From assembly GCA_023399055.1 (NCBI GenBank), contig JAEWQV010000014.1, positions 248,001-312,000 of the forward strand: a stretch of DNA of 64,000 bases, read 5' to 3'. Origin of the DNA: Bacillota bacterium. Lineage in GTDB: Bacteria > Bacillota > Clostridia > Lachnospirales > Lachnospiraceae. Below are positions 44,753 through 53,279 of this stretch, piece after piece. A program made the position numbers and the translations under genes. Within the stretch, counting starts at the first letter, position 1; the number at the start of each line of letters is the position of its first letter. Below the pieces are notes generated by a model. That model saw only the letters and a list, made by a program, of their open reading frames with translations. It made no database searches and had not been told where the DNA came from.

Positions 44753-45127
44753 ATGTTAAGACGGAAAAAGGCTATTATATGTATTGCTGTTATAGCAGCA
44801 ATTTTAACTTTGGTGTTTGTAGTTTATTCATCAACCTCTCGGCCAATGGATACATCAGAAGGAGAACCTGAAGAACGATATGACCGACCTCCCTTTGTGT
44901 TTGTAAATGATACCTTATATAAACGTTATAAGGAAGTAACAAGCAAAGAGATGGATGACAGTTATACCTTTCTGGGTAACATTGAGAGTAGCGTTTCGAC
45001 ATTCGAAAGTCCAAAAGAGAATTTTCAAGCAAATGATGATATCATAGGAGCCGAAGTATATCAGTCTGGTGACAATATAATAATTTTATATAATGGATAC
45101 TACACTTTATATTGTCAATTAGAATAA
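44753..45127 (+). CDS. Uncharacterised small membrane-anchored or secreted protein
   Basis: 124 residues, not recognised. A basic N-terminus (MLRRKK) and a hydrophobic segment (about 7-26) form a signal anchor. The remaining hundred residues are acidic and Tyr-rich (FVFVNDTLYKRYKEV, then ILYNGYYTLYCQLE at the end). The pattern of short beta strands suggests a small exported domain. GGAGT lies upstream of the ATG. It is surrounded by broken reading frames, so this spot appears to be a turnover region for small exported proteins. Confidence 0.65.
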   Translation: MLRRKKAIICIAVIAAILTLVFVVYSSTSRPMDTSEGEPEERYDRPPFVFVNDTLYKRYKEVTSKEMDDSYTFLGNIESSVSTFESPKENFQANDDIIGAEVYQSGDNIIILYNGYYTLYCQLE

Positions 45128-45152
45128 GCCCGCAAATGAAAGGAGAACTACG

Positions 45153-45209
45153 ATGAAATTACGTATTCTTATCACTATATTTTTTATAGCATTGCCATTG
45201 AAAAGCTGA
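45153..45209 (+). pseudogene. Truncated small reading frame with a good ribosome site
   Basis: AAGGAGA precedes an ATG that encodes only 18 residues (MKLRILITIFFIALPLKS), resembling a signal peptide cut short. Protein-like sequence continues in other frames (IAIEKLNQEKNITI to about 45236, then MERIFNSRECNIEDVMTFVK from 45239), ending at 45304. Frameshift decay of a former gene is likely, though its family is unknown. Confidence 0.4.
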
Positions 45210-45351
45210 ACCAAGAAAAAAACATTACTATTTGAACATGGAACGCATCTTCAACAGTCGAGAGTGTAATATCGAAGACGTAATGACATTCGTAAAAGAA
45301 TAGATACTAAGTATTTTCAAGAATCTTAGAAAACTCTTAGTAAGAAATATC

Positions 45352-45380
45352 TTGACAACAAAGCAATTATTCGTTATACT
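45352..45380 (+). promoter_or_regulatory. Promoter of ylxM-ffh
   Basis: TTGACA (45352-45357) and TATACT (45375-45380) with 17-base spacing. The predicted start (about 45387) leaves a leader of only about 35 bases. Confidence 0.8.
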
Positions 45381-45382
45381 TG

Positions 45383-45411
45383 CACCTGTAAAGAAAATTC
45401 CTTTACAGGTG
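45383..45411. promoter_or_regulatory. Dyad spanning the ylxM transcription start and ribosome site
   Basis: CACCTGTAAAG (45383-45393) and CTTTACAGGTG (45401-45411) are perfect 11-base arms around 7 bases. The right arm overlaps the extended ribosome site AGGTGGTGATC. As the left arm straddles the predicted +1, an operator is as likely as an RNA hairpin. Confidence 0.6.
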
Positions 45412-45421
45412 GTGATCTTTT

Positions 45422-45796
45422 ATGAAGCAAAGCGAAGCACAAATTGATAAGCTGGATGAGATTGTATTACAGTCCATATTATATGATTTCTATGGTGAAC
45501 TATTAAGCGATCATAAAAAACAAATTTTTGAAGACTATGTACTGAACGACTTATCACTTAGTGAAATTGCCACTGAACAAGGTATCAGTAGACAAGGCGT
45601 CTATGATATAGTAAAACGTTGCACATTGGAGCTTAAGGGATACGAATCGAAACTTTCCTTAATGCGTAAATTTCAGACAATCGAAGATAAGATTACTACA
45701 ATTAAAGATATTGTAGCAACTACAATCACAACAGGTGATACAACACAAATCGTTAAGATTGCAACGTTAGCAGATGATATTTTAAAAGAACTTTAA
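45422..45796 (+). CDS. ylxM: YlxM/p13-family helix-turn-helix protein
   Basis: 124 residues resembling sigma-factor region 4: YVLNDLSLSEIATEQGISRQGVYDIVKRC (about 40-68) is the helix-turn-helix. YlxM genes sit directly upstream of ffh in Firmicutes and Mollicutes and their product is linked to the SRP system, possibly by binding SRP components. The extended ribosome site AGGTGGTGATC ahead of the ATG lies in a dyad. ffh follows 83 bases downstream. Confidence 0.93.
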   Translation: MKQSEAQIDKLDEIVLQSILYDFYGELLSDHKKQIFEDYVLNDLSLSEIATEQGISRQGVYDIVKRCTLELKGYESKLSLMRKFQTIEDKITTIKDIVATTITTGDTTQIVKIATLADDILKEL

Positions 45797-45879
45797 ATTG
45801 ACATTGTTTATCCTCTTAACATAGACACCCTGGTGTCTAATCGGATTTTGACCGCTACTGCGGGGAATGGAGTTTTTAA

Positions 45880-47229
45880 ATGGCATTTGAGAATTTATCC
45901 GATAAATTGCAGAATATATTCAAAAGCTTAAAGGGCAAAGGAAGACTATCAGAAGCAGATGTAAAAATGGCTTTAAAGGAAGTTAAAATGGCTTTATTAG
46001 AAGCGGACGTTAACTTTAAGGTAGTTAAAAATTTTGTTAATACAGTACAGGAACGTGCGGTTGGACAGGATGTGTTAAATAGCCTAACTCCTGGTCAGAT
46101 GGTTATTAAGATTGTAAATGAAGAGATGGTAAAGCTGCTTGGCGAAACTACCGTTGAATTACAGCTGAAACCCGCCAATGAAATTACCGTATTGTTAATG
46201 TGTGGTTTACAAGGTGCAGGTAAGACAACTACGGTTGCTAAGCTTGCAGGTAAACTTAAATCAAAGGGTAGAAAACCTTTATTGGTGGCCTGTGATATCT
46301 ATCGTCCGGCGGCAATTGACCAGTTGCAGATAAATGGTGATAAGCAAGGTGTCAGCGTATTCTCCATGGGAGATAAACATAAGCCTCTTAATATTGCGAA
46401 GGCTGCAATGGAACATGCTGCAAAGAACAGCTATAATGTGGTAATCCTTGATACTGCAGGTCGACTTCATATTGATGAAGCAATGATGGAAGAGTTGCAG
46501 GAAATCAAATCAAATATAACAATTAATCAAACTATCTTAGTTGTAGATGCGATGACTGGTCAGGATGCAGTTAATGTATCCGAGATGTTTAATGAGAAGC
46601 TAGGAATTGATGGTGTTATCTTAACAAAATTAGATGGTGATACCAGAGGTGGTGCCGCTTTATCAATAAGAGCGGTGACAGGCAGACCAATTCTTTACTC
46701 GGGTATGGGAGAAAAGTTATCTGATCTTGAACAGTTTTATCCGGATCGTATGGCGTCTCGTATCCTTGGAATGGGCGATATTTTAACTTTAATCGATAAG
46801 GCGCAAGCAGATTTTGATGAGAATAAAGCCAAAGAGATGGAGAGAAAGCTTAAAAAAGCGGAATTTGATTTTAATGACTTTCTTGAACAGATGCAGCAAG
46901 TTAAAAAAATGGGTGGTCTTTCAGATTTACTTAGCATGATGCCGGGAATGGGTAAGCAGTTAAAAGGTGTAGAAATAGATGATAGTGCACTTTCCTCCCC
47001 GGAAGCAATTATTAACTCCATGACAAAGAAAGAACGTTCCAATCCAGATATTATTAATCCATCCCGTAAGAAAAGAATTGCGGCAGGAGCAGGTGTAGAT
47101 ATAAGTGAAGTTAATTCCCTTATCAAACAGTTTGAGCAATCCAAAAAAATGATGAAGCAATTTTCCGGAATGATGGGAAAAGGCGGTAAACGCGGCGGTG
47201 GTAAGTTCCGTATGCCCTTTGGATTTTAA
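45880..47229 (+). CDS. ffh: Signal recognition particle protein Ffh
   Basis: 449 residues. The N domain (1-90) is followed by the G domain with GLQGAGKTTTVAKLAGKL, DIYRPAAIDQL, DTAGRLHID and TKLDGDTRGGAAL, then the methionine-rich M domain (about 300-449) with SMMPGMGKQ and a basic GKGGKRGGG tail. It binds signal sequences and 4.5S/6S-like SRP RNA, whose gene is not in this window. FtsY at 35684 is the partner. Confidence 0.98.
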   Translation: MAFENLSDKLQNIFKSLKGKGRLSEADVKMALKEVKMALLEADVNFKVVKNFVNTVQERAVGQDVLNSLTPGQMVIKIVNEEMVKLLGETTVELQLKPANEITVLLMCGLQGAGKTTTVAKLAGKLKSKGRKPLLVACDIYRPAAIDQLQINGDKQGVSVFSMGDKHKPLNIAKAAMEHAAKNSYNVVILDTAGRLHIDEAMMEELQEIKSNITINQTILVVDAMTGQDAVNVSEMFNEKLGIDGVILTKLDGDTRGGAALSIRAVTGRPILYSGMGEKLSDLEQFYPDRMASRILGMGDILTLIDKAQADFDENKAKEMERKLKKAEFDFNDFLEQMQQVKKMGGLSDLLSMMPGMGKQLKGVEIDDSALSSPEAIINSMTKKERSNPDIINPSRKKRIAAGAGVDISEVNSLIKQFEQSKKMMKQFSGMMGKGGKRGGGKFRMPFGF

Positions 47230-47320
47230 CAGTAGTAAACCAAGTTTTGACCGATATTGACTAAAGAAATTGACGTTTTTATCGTGCAGATATATTTATT
47301 AATTTAAGGAGGTGAAATCA

Positions 47321-47563
47321 ATGGCAGTAAAGATTAGATTAAAAAGAATGGGTCAGAAAAAGGCTCCTTTCTATAGAATCGTTGTTTCTGATTCCAGAAC
47401 ACCTAGAGATGGTAGATTTATCGAGGAAATCGGTACCTATGATCCTACAAAGAATCCTAGCGCTTTCAGCGTAAACGCAGAAGCTGCAAAGAAATGGTTA
47501 TCAAATGGTGCACAACCAACTGATACAGTAGGTAAAATCTTTAAGAATGCAGGAATTCTTTAA
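47321..47563 (+). CDS. rpsP: Ribosomal protein bS16
   Basis: 80 residues. MAVKIRLKRMGQKKAPFYRI and SRTPRDGRFIEEIGTYDP are diagnostic of S16. The ATG at 47321 has an ideal AAGGAGGTGA site 8 bases upstream. It is placed after ffh, as is usual in Firmicutes. Confidence 0.98.
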   Translation: MAVKIRLKRMGQKKAPFYRIVVSDSRTPRDGRFIEEIGTYDPTKNPSAFSVNAEAAKKWLSNGAQPTDTVGKIFKNAGIL

Positions 47564-47632
47564 TCAGCATCGTGGAGAACAGTAAGTTACTTGTAATTTA
47601 CTACTCTATATTTTCATATGGAGGTAATGAGA

Positions 47633-47863
47633 ATGAAGGAATTAGTTGAGGTAATCGCTAAATCACTCGTAGATCATCCCGATGAGGTTGTTGTAACGGA
47701 AAAAGAAACCGATAAAGCAATTGTTGTGGAATTAAAAGTCGCTTCTGAAGATATGGGAAAAGTAATTGGCAAACAAGGCCGTATTGCTAAGTCCATTCGT
47801 ACCGTAGTTAAAGCAGCCGCAACAAAGGATGACAAAAAGGTAGTAGTTGAGATTCTGCAATAG
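47633..47863 (+). CDS. khpA: KH-domain RNA-binding protein KhpA
   Basis: 76 residues forming one KH domain with the GxxG loop in VIGKQGRIAKSIRTVVKAAA. KhpA, with KhpB, binds many small RNAs and mRNAs in Firmicutes and affects cell size. The start at 47633 is set by TGGAGGT; the frame is open a few codons upstream. It lies between rpsP and rimM, its conserved location. Confidence 0.94.
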   Translation: MKELVEVIAKSLVDHPDEVVVTEKETDKAIVVELKVASEDMGKVIGKQGRIAKSIRTVVKAAATKDDKKVVVEILQ

Positions 47864-47894
47864 CAGGTGTTCCAATTGCGATTTTTCTGTGCAA

Positions 47895-48000
47895 AACCGA
47901 AGAAACACGCAGCGCGAGTCTCTTCGGTTCACTTGCGCGTTCGCTGTTCACATTTGCTTTCGCGCAGACAACAAATTTCACGCTTTGCGAGAAATTTGTT
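47895..48000. repeat. Structured, GC-richer intergenic element
   Basis: Two perfect hairpins: AACCGAAGA/TCTTCGGTT (47895-47903, 47921-47929) and AACAAATTTC/GAAATTTGTT (47970-47979, 47991-48000). Between them is a GCGC-rich stretch unlike the AT-rich surroundings. No protein is predicted. It may be a dispersed repeat or a small structured RNA. Confidence 0.65.
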
Positions 48001-48011
48001 TCATGAATTAT

Positions 48012-48058
48012 GGAAGCTGTCTGTTATGTCTATTGACATAGTAGAGCAGCTTCTTTTT
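48012..48058 (+). terminator. Intrinsic terminator between khpA and rimM
   Basis: GGAAGCTG-TGTTATGTC pairs with GACATAGT-CAGCTTC, followed by TTTTT. Confidence 0.82.
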
Positions 48059-48113
48059 ACACGTAATATATTATGAAAAGAAAAATATGATTTGGATATC
48101 ACTGGTTTTCGGG

Positions 48114-48169
48114 CTTAGTTCAGAACAGTTACAATAAACATAAATCACAGTCATAGATTTATGTTTATT
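48114..48169. repeat. Dispersed GAACAGTTAC motif plus AT hairpin ahead of rimM
   Basis: CTTAGTTCAGAACAGTTACA (48115-48134) belongs to the motif family near uppP. It runs into a 13-bp hairpin ATAAACATAAATC/GATTTATGTTTAT (48134-48146, 48156-48168). Confidence 0.55.
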
Positions 48170-48295
48170 GTCAATCCTTATTATTAAATATAGAAGTAAT
48201 CGTTTACTTATGTTACAATTCAATTCAAAAGTAGTAATTCAAAAGTAATATTTAAAAGCACGAGATAAATTAAGAAAGAACTGAGGGTGTAGTAA

Positions 48296-48802
48296 ATGGA
48301 TAATTATCTTAGAGTTGGTGTTATTTCCAGCACACATGGTATTAAAGGTGAGGTTAAAGTCTTTCCTACAACTGATGATCCAAATCGTTTTAAATTATTA
48401 AAGGAAGTATATTTGGATACGGGTAAAGAGACCCTGACATTAGAAATAGAAGGTGTCAAGTTTTTCAAGCAAATGGTTATTCTTAAGTTTAAAGGGATAG
48501 ATAATATTAATGACATTGAAAAATATCGTGGCAAGGACCTTTTAATTACCAGAGATAATGCTGTAAAGCTAGAAAAAGATGAATATTTTATTTATGACCT
48601 GATTGGCTCTGAGGTAATTACGGACGAGGGAAATCGACTTGGTGAATTAACAGAGATTTTAGCGACTGGAGCAAATGATGTATATGTTGTTAGAATGGAG
48701 AACGGAAAGGATGTATTACTTCCTTCCATAAAACAATGTATTCTTGATATAGACGTAGAAAATAAAAAGATTTTGGTTCATGTTATGAAAGGTTTACTAT
48801 AG
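48296..48802 (+). CDS. rimM: 16S rRNA processing protein RimM
   Basis: 168 residues. RVGVISSTHGIKGEVKVFPTTDDPNRF is the RimM N-terminus; the C-terminal PRC-barrel begins around 95 (YFIYDLIGSEV) and carries the LLPSIKQCI-like strand. It assists maturation of the 30S head by binding S19. trmD follows 62 bases downstream. Confidence 0.96.
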   Translation: MDNYLRVGVISSTHGIKGEVKVFPTTDDPNRFKLLKEVYLDTGKETLTLEIEGVKFFKQMVILKFKGIDNINDIEKYRGKDLLITRDNAVKLEKDEYFIYDLIGSEVITDEGNRLGELTEILATGANDVYVVRMENGKDVLLPSIKQCILDIDVENKKILVHVMKGLL

Positions 48803-48864
48803 GAAGTACCCCCAGAGAGGAGAATGGTGAGTTGTTTGATATTTAACGCTCATCAGGAGGCAAT

Positions 48865-49641
48865 ATGAATTTTCATGTACTAACACTTTTTCCGGAAATG
48901 ATACAACAGGGTTTGAATACCAGTATTACCGGAAGAGCCATTGATAAAGGTTTGATTTCAATTAATACCGTAAATATGAGAGAATTTAGTGAAGACAAAC
49001 ATCATAGGGTAGACGATTACCCGTACGGTGGTGGTGCGGGAATGGTAATACAAGCCGAGCCAGTATATAAATCCTATGGGTATTTAATGAATCATATAAA
49101 AATGACAAAGAAAGACTCTGCAAACTTTGCAAGACCTCGTGTTGTTTATGTTACTCCACAAGGCAATGTTTTTCATCAGAGTATGGCAGAGGAATTCGCA
49201 AAGGAAGAAGATTTAATATTTCTTTGCGGACATTACGAAGGAATTGATGAACGTGTTTTAGAAATGGTTGTGACAGATTATGTTTCCATTGGCGACTATG
49301 TTTTAACAGGTGGCGAACTTCCGGTAATGGTAATGGTGGATGCTATTTCCCGATTAATTCCCGGGGTTTTGAACAATGAGGTATCTTCAGAGTTTGAATC
49401 CTTACAGGATAATCTTTTAGAATATCCGCAGTATACAAGACCCGAAACCTTTATGGGTAAAAAGGTACCAGAAGTATTACTTAGTGGTCATCATGCCAAT
49501 ATTGATGCTTGGAGAAGAGAACAATCCATTCTTAGAACTTATGAAAGAAGACCGGACCTTCTGGAAAAGGCGGATTTAACAGAAGAAGAGCGAGAATATT
49601 TAACAAGATTGATATTTCAAAAGAACTTTGAAGTGTATTAA
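48865..49641 (+). CDS. trmD: tRNA (guanine-N1)-methyltransferase TrmD
   Basis: 258 residues. A SPOUT-family enzyme that methylates G37 of tRNAs with a trefoil-knot SAM site. MNFHVLTLFPEMIQQGL, DDYPYGGGAGMVIQAEP, LCGHYEGIDERV and SIGDYVLTGGELP are complete, and the catalytic Asp is in the linker after the knot. GGAGG precedes the ATG. Confidence 0.98.
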   Translation: MNFHVLTLFPEMIQQGLNTSITGRAIDKGLISINTVNMREFSEDKHHRVDDYPYGGGAGMVIQAEPVYKSYGYLMNHIKMTKKDSANFARPRVVYVTPQGNVFHQSMAEEFAKEEDLIFLCGHYEGIDERVLEMVVTDYVSIGDYVLTGGELPVMVMVDAISRLIPGVLNNEVSSEFESLQDNLLEYPQYTRPETFMGKKVPEVLLSGHHANIDAWRREQSILRTYERRPDLLEKADLTEEEREYLTRLIFQKNFEVY

Positions 49642-49757
49642 CGGTTCAGCCTTGTGAGACAATAATTATGTGTATCGACGAAGGCAAATAATCTTTTTTG
49701 ATAGACATATATCAAACTAATATTTCTATATTTAGAATTGAGGCTAAACTGTTACAG
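49638..49757. repeat. Inverted pair of TAAC-GTT motifs between trmD and rplS
   Basis: TAACGGTTCAGCCT (49638-49651, its first bases are the trmD stop) faces AGGCTAAACTGTTA (about 49741-49755), two transitions from perfect complementarity. It belongs to the same motif family as the copies near uppP. Confidence 0.55.
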
Positions 49758-49888
49758 ATTATGGATTATATCATAAAATAATACTTGCTTTTTCTAGTGG
49801 CTTGTGTTAAAGTTAGTTGTTGTGAGATGGGATGGTCCGCTAATACATATGGTATTAAGAACATCTAAATACGATAGGAGGTCACAAA

Positions 49889-50236
49889 ATGAACGATATT
49901 ATTAAGAGTATTGAAGCAGAACAGTTGAAAGCAAATGTTGTTAGCTTCAACGTAGGCGATACCGTACAGGTTTACGCTAAAGTAAAAGAAGGTAACCGTG
50001 AAAGATTACAGGTTTTTGAAGGTACCGTTCTTAAGAGACAGAATGGTGGCTCAAGAGAAACCTTTACTGTTAGAAAAACATCCAATGGTATTGGCGTAGA
50101 AAAAACATGGCCATTACACAGTCCTAGCATCGATAGAATCGAAGTTGTAAGACGTGGTAAAGTAAGAAAAGCTAAGCTCTTCTACTTACGCGATAGAGTT
50201 GGTAAGAAGGCTAAGGTTAAAGAGTTAATCAGATAG
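49889..50236 (+). CDS. rplS: Ribosomal protein bL19
   Basis: 115 residues. FNVGDTVQVYAKVKEGNRERLQVFEG and SPSIDRIEVVRRGKVRKAKLFYLRDRVGK are diagnostic. AGGAGGTCA precedes the ATG. It ends the ribosomal run with a strong terminator immediately after it. Confidence 0.98.
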   Translation: MNDIIKSIEAEQLKANVVSFNVGDTVQVYAKVKEGNRERLQVFEGTVLKRQNGGSRETFTVRKTSNGIGVEKTWPLHSPSIDRIEVVRRGKVRKAKLFYLRDRVGKKAKVKELIR

Positions 50237-50242
50237 TACAAC

Positions 50243-50279
50243 AAAAGGGACAATACTTGAGTGGTTGTCCCTTTTTTAT
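50243..50279 (+). terminator. Intrinsic terminator after rplS
   Basis: AAAAGGGACAA pairs with TTGTCCCTTTT around an 11-base loop and is followed by T residues. Confidence 0.92.
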
Positions 50280-50287
50280 ATATTAGG

Positions 50288-50402
50288 AAATTCCTTCATG
50301 AATTACCTAAAAGAAGGCAGTCTATAGATGCCTTTCTGCGAAATCTGGATATAGATACAGTTATATTCATACCTTTCAGTTTATAGAAGCTTTTGAGGCT
50401 TA
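50288..50402. repeat. Diverged right half of the 189-bp palindromic element
   Basis: Aligns along its whole length with 5646-5759: shared blocks include CATGAATTACCTAAAA, ATAGATGCC, TCTGGATATAGATACAG and AGCTTTTGA. The left arm is missing and several substitutions break the hairpins. Confidence 0.75.
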
Positions 50403-50443
50403 AGTCAACTAAATAAGAAAAGAATAGGAGGGTTAGTATTAGC

Positions 50444-51118
50444 ATGAATTATGATTTTGAAAAAGAAAGCAAACGGCCGCTGTTAAAAAAGATTATATTT
50501 GACCTTATTTTGCTTATAGCGGAAATTGCAGCAGTTGTTTTTCTAGCCTACCTTATTGTAAATTATGCTCTGGAAAAAACAGAAATGATCGGTATCTCGA
50601 TGGAAGGGACCTTAAAAGATCATGACAAAGTTATAATTAATAAATTTACTTATCGTTTTACTGACCCTAAGAGATTTGAAGTGATAGTATTCCAAGAAAG
50701 TGGTAATGAACACAGTTATTATGATATAAAGCGTATTATTGGATTACCAGGAGAACGTATTCAAATAATTGATGGGCAGATCTACATCAATGGAGAAGTT
50801 GTTGAAGATATTGTCAACGTTGATCAGATGAACAATTATGGACTAGCCACAGAAGAAATTCTATTGGAAGAAAATGAATACTTTGTGCTGGGAGATAATC
50901 GCAACAATAGCGAAGATAGTAGATTTGCAAGTGTAGGAACAATTCTAAAGGAAGAAATTATTGGACAGGCGTTTATAAGGCTTTCGCCATTCAATTTTGT
51001 AAATAAATTAAATTTGAAAAAAGAAGTTTCAGAGGAAACTTCGGATGATGTTACTGGAACCTCGGAGGATACCGATGCATCATCAGATGAGACCAATACA
51101 ACAACAGATGGAAACTAG
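50444..51118 (+). CDS. lepB: Signal peptidase I
   Basis: 224 residues. One N-terminal transmembrane segment (about 17-44) is followed by the catalytic domain: the nucleophile Ser in GISMEGTL (about 53) and the Lys in DIKRIIGLPGE (about 96). GDNRNNSEDSR is box E. It removes signal peptides at the outer membrane face. The last 35 residues are a Ser/Thr/Asp/Glu-rich low-complexity tail that is not part of the catalytic fold. GGAGG precedes the ATG. Confidence 0.96.
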   Translation: MNYDFEKESKRPLLKKIIFDLILLIAEIAAVVFLAYLIVNYALEKTEMIGISMEGTLKDHDKVIINKFTYRFTDPKRFEVIVFQESGNEHSYYDIKRIIGLPGERIQIIDGQIYINGEVVEDIVNVDQMNNYGLATEEILLEENEYFVLGDNRNNSEDSRFASVGTILKEEIIGQAFIRLSPFNFVNKLNLKKEVSEETSDDVTGTSEDTDASSDETNTTTDGN

Positions 51119-51129
51119 AGGTGATTAAC

Positions 51130-52032
51130 ATGCATTTTCAATGGTACCCCGGCCATATGGCTAAAGCAAAAAAAATGATGCAGGAGGATATGAAGCTAAT
51201 TGATGTGGTAATTGAGCTGGTAGATGCCAGAATTCCATACTCTAGCAAAAATCCTGATATCGACGGATTGGCAAAAGGCAAATCAAGGGTTATCCTATTA
51301 AATAAAAGTGATATGGCAGATCAAAGGTATAACAATGCCTGGAAGGCTTATTTCGAAGAAAAGGGATATTTCGTAGCTTTAGTTAATTCCAAAAGTGGTG
51401 CTGGTGTAAAGCAGGTTCAGGATATAGTCAATAAAGCTTGTGAAGCAAAAATAGAGCGTGACCGTAGACGAGGTATTTTAAATCGACCAGTACGTGCCAT
51501 GATAGTTGGCATACCAAATGTTGGTAAGTCCACTTTTATTAATAGTTTTGTTGGTAAGGCGTCCACGAAAACCGGAAACAAACCCGGTGTAACAAAGGGA
51601 AAGCAATGGATTCGAATTAATAAACTGACAGAGCTTTTGGATACACCTGGTATTCTATGGCCAAAGTTTGAGGATCAGACCGTTGGGTTAAGATTAGCTT
51701 TAATTGGTTCAATTAATGATACTATTGTTGATACAACAACAATGGCACTTAATTTAATTTTAATACTTAATAGCCACTATCCAGAAGTTTTATCAAATCG
51801 CTATGGTATTGATAACACACAGGAATTAAAGGATATTAGCGATTCTTTAAAGGTACTGGAGGGAATCGCTATTAAGCGTTCTTGTCTTTTAAAGGGTGGA
51901 ACCCCGGATGTAGATCGAGCTGCAGCTTTCATAATTGATGATTTCCGTAGTACGAAGCTTGGAAACATTACCTTAGAGTACCCGCAGATAATCCAATCGG
52001 CTGAATCGAGATTGCAGGAGGAACAACTTTAA
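51130..52032 (+). CDS. rbgA: Ribosome biogenesis GTPase RbgA/YlqF
   Basis: 300 residues. A circularly permuted GTPase: the G4 motif NKSD (about 59-62) comes before the G1 motif GIPNVGKST (about 127) and the G3 DTPG. FQWYPGHMAKAKK is the family N-terminus. It matures the 50S subunit. The ATG at 51130 follows AGAGGTGATT; the GTG at 51121 is in that site. It lies 11 bases after lepB. Confidence 0.96.
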   Translation: MHFQWYPGHMAKAKKMMQEDMKLIDVVIELVDARIPYSSKNPDIDGLAKGKSRVILLNKSDMADQRYNNAWKAYFEEKGYFVALVNSKSGAGVKQVQDIVNKACEAKIERDRRRGILNRPVRAMIVGIPNVGKSTFINSFVGKASTKTGNKPGVTKGKQWIRINKLTELLDTPGILWPKFEDQTVGLRLALIGSINDTIVDTTTMALNLILILNSHYPEVLSNRYGIDNTQELKDISDSLKVLEGIAIKRSCLLKGGTPDVDRAAAFIIDDFRSTKLGNITLEYPQIIQSAESRLQEEQL

Positions 52033-52050
52033 CTAAAGGAGAAACTTCAG

Positions 52051-52833
52051 ATGATAAAGGAAGAAATTATTCAAGCAAGTAAAAAAATAGCTCTTATTAA
52101 ATTGGAGTTTATGCAGGCAAAGCCAGAGGAAATAACAGGACTTTTAGAACTGTATCATACAGATGACCGTAGTGGTGTTCAGACTATATGCAACCAATAC
52201 AGGAATAAAGTATATTCCTTAGCTCTGGAGCTAGAGCGAATGGAGGTTATGAAGCAGTACGAAAACCAATATTGTGAATATCAATATATTTGTGGAATTG
52301 ATGAGGTGGGTCGCGGTCCTTTTGCTGGTCCAGTTATTGCAGCAGCGGTAATTTTACCAAAGGATTGTGATATCTTATATATTAATGATTCAAAGCAATT
52401 ATCTGAGAAAAAAAGAGAAGAACTTTATGATGAGATTATTGCAAAAGCAGTTGCTTTTGGGATAGGAAGTGTCCCACCGGATCAAATTGATGAAATGAAT
52501 ATTTTGCAAGCAACCTATGAAGCAATGCGAAAAGCTATATTGAATATGAACGTAACACCCGATATATTATTAAATGATGCAGTAACCATTCCTGGTGTTG
52601 CTATTAAACAGGTTCCTATTATAAAAGGTGATGCAAAAAGTATCTCAATTGCAGCTGCAAGTATTGTTGCAAAGGTTACACGAGATCGTCTTATGGTGGC
52701 ATATGATAAGATTTTTCCGGGATATGATTTTGCAAGTAATAAAGGGTATGGATCTGCAAAGCACATTGAAGCAATTAAGGAGCTTGGGTTAACACCAATT
52801 CACCGCAGAAGCTTTTTGAAGAACATAATATAA
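52051..52833 (+). CDS. rnhB: Ribonuclease HII
   Basis: 260 residues, a long form with an extra N-terminal helical segment (1-70) as in Bacillus. IDEVGRGPFAGPV carries the first catalytic Asp-Glu pair and DSKQLSEKKREELY follows; the later catalytic Asp is in LLNDAV. It cleaves RNA in RNA-DNA hybrids and at single ribonucleotides. Directly after rbgA, as in B. subtilis. Confidence 0.96.
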   Translation: MIKEEIIQASKKIALIKLEFMQAKPEEITGLLELYHTDDRSGVQTICNQYRNKVYSLALELERMEVMKQYENQYCEYQYICGIDEVGRGPFAGPVIAAAVILPKDCDILYINDSKQLSEKKREELYDEIIAKAVAFGIGSVPPDQIDEMNILQATYEAMRKAILNMNVTPDILLNDAVTIPGVAIKQVPIIKGDAKSISIAAASIVAKVTRDRLMVAYDKIFPGYDFASNKGYGSAKHIEAIKELGLTPIHRRSFLKNII

Positions 52834-52958
52834 ACAATCAAGTATTATATACTAGGGTAAGCTTTTACTTATTTCATTACGTTTGCAGGATACGCTTTGT
52901 TTCAATATAATTATGGTACATACATATTGTTTTCTTAGAATCAGAAAGGTAATGATTT

Positions 52959-53279
52959 ATGGAACAGAACAATCCTTTTAAGAAACAAGAAGATACAACA
53001 ATCCCTCAAAAACAGAAGACAGCTATTGCGCTTTCCTATGATCCTGATGATGCAGCACCAAAGGTAATTGCAACGGGAAAGGGATACCTGGCAGATAAAA
53101 TCATACAGAAAGCAAAGGAAGTAGATATTCCCCTGTACCAGGATGAGAAGCTTACGAATACTTTATCAAAACTCGAACTTGGTAGTATGATTCCCCCTGA
53201 ACTATATAGTGTTGTTGCTGAAATATTAGTTTTTGTTGATCGAATGGAGCAGACAAAAGAAAAGAGTTATAAAAAATGA
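52959..53279 (+). CDS. ylqH: FlhB C-terminal-domain-like protein (YlqH family)
   Basis: 106 residues. The central region AIALSYDPDDAAPKVIATGKGYLADKI corresponds to the cytoplasmic C-terminal domain of the flagellar export protein FlhB/YscU. However, the autocleavage motif NPTH is replaced (SYDPDDAAP), and there are no membrane segments. Such soluble FlhB-like proteins sit between rnhB and yraN in Firmicutes, and their role is unclear. Its stop overlaps the yraN start by four bases. Confidence 0.88.
   Translation: MEQNNPFKKQEDTTIPQKQKTAIALSYDPDDAAPKVIATGKGYLADKIIQKAKEVDIPLYQDEKLTNTLSKLELGSMIPPELYSVVAEILVFVDRMEQTKEKSYKK

Noticed and set aside
47847..48076. Two plus-strand frames of 64 and 69 codons after khpA
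   Set aside because: They run through the structured hairpins and the terminator, have no ribosome site and look unlike protein.
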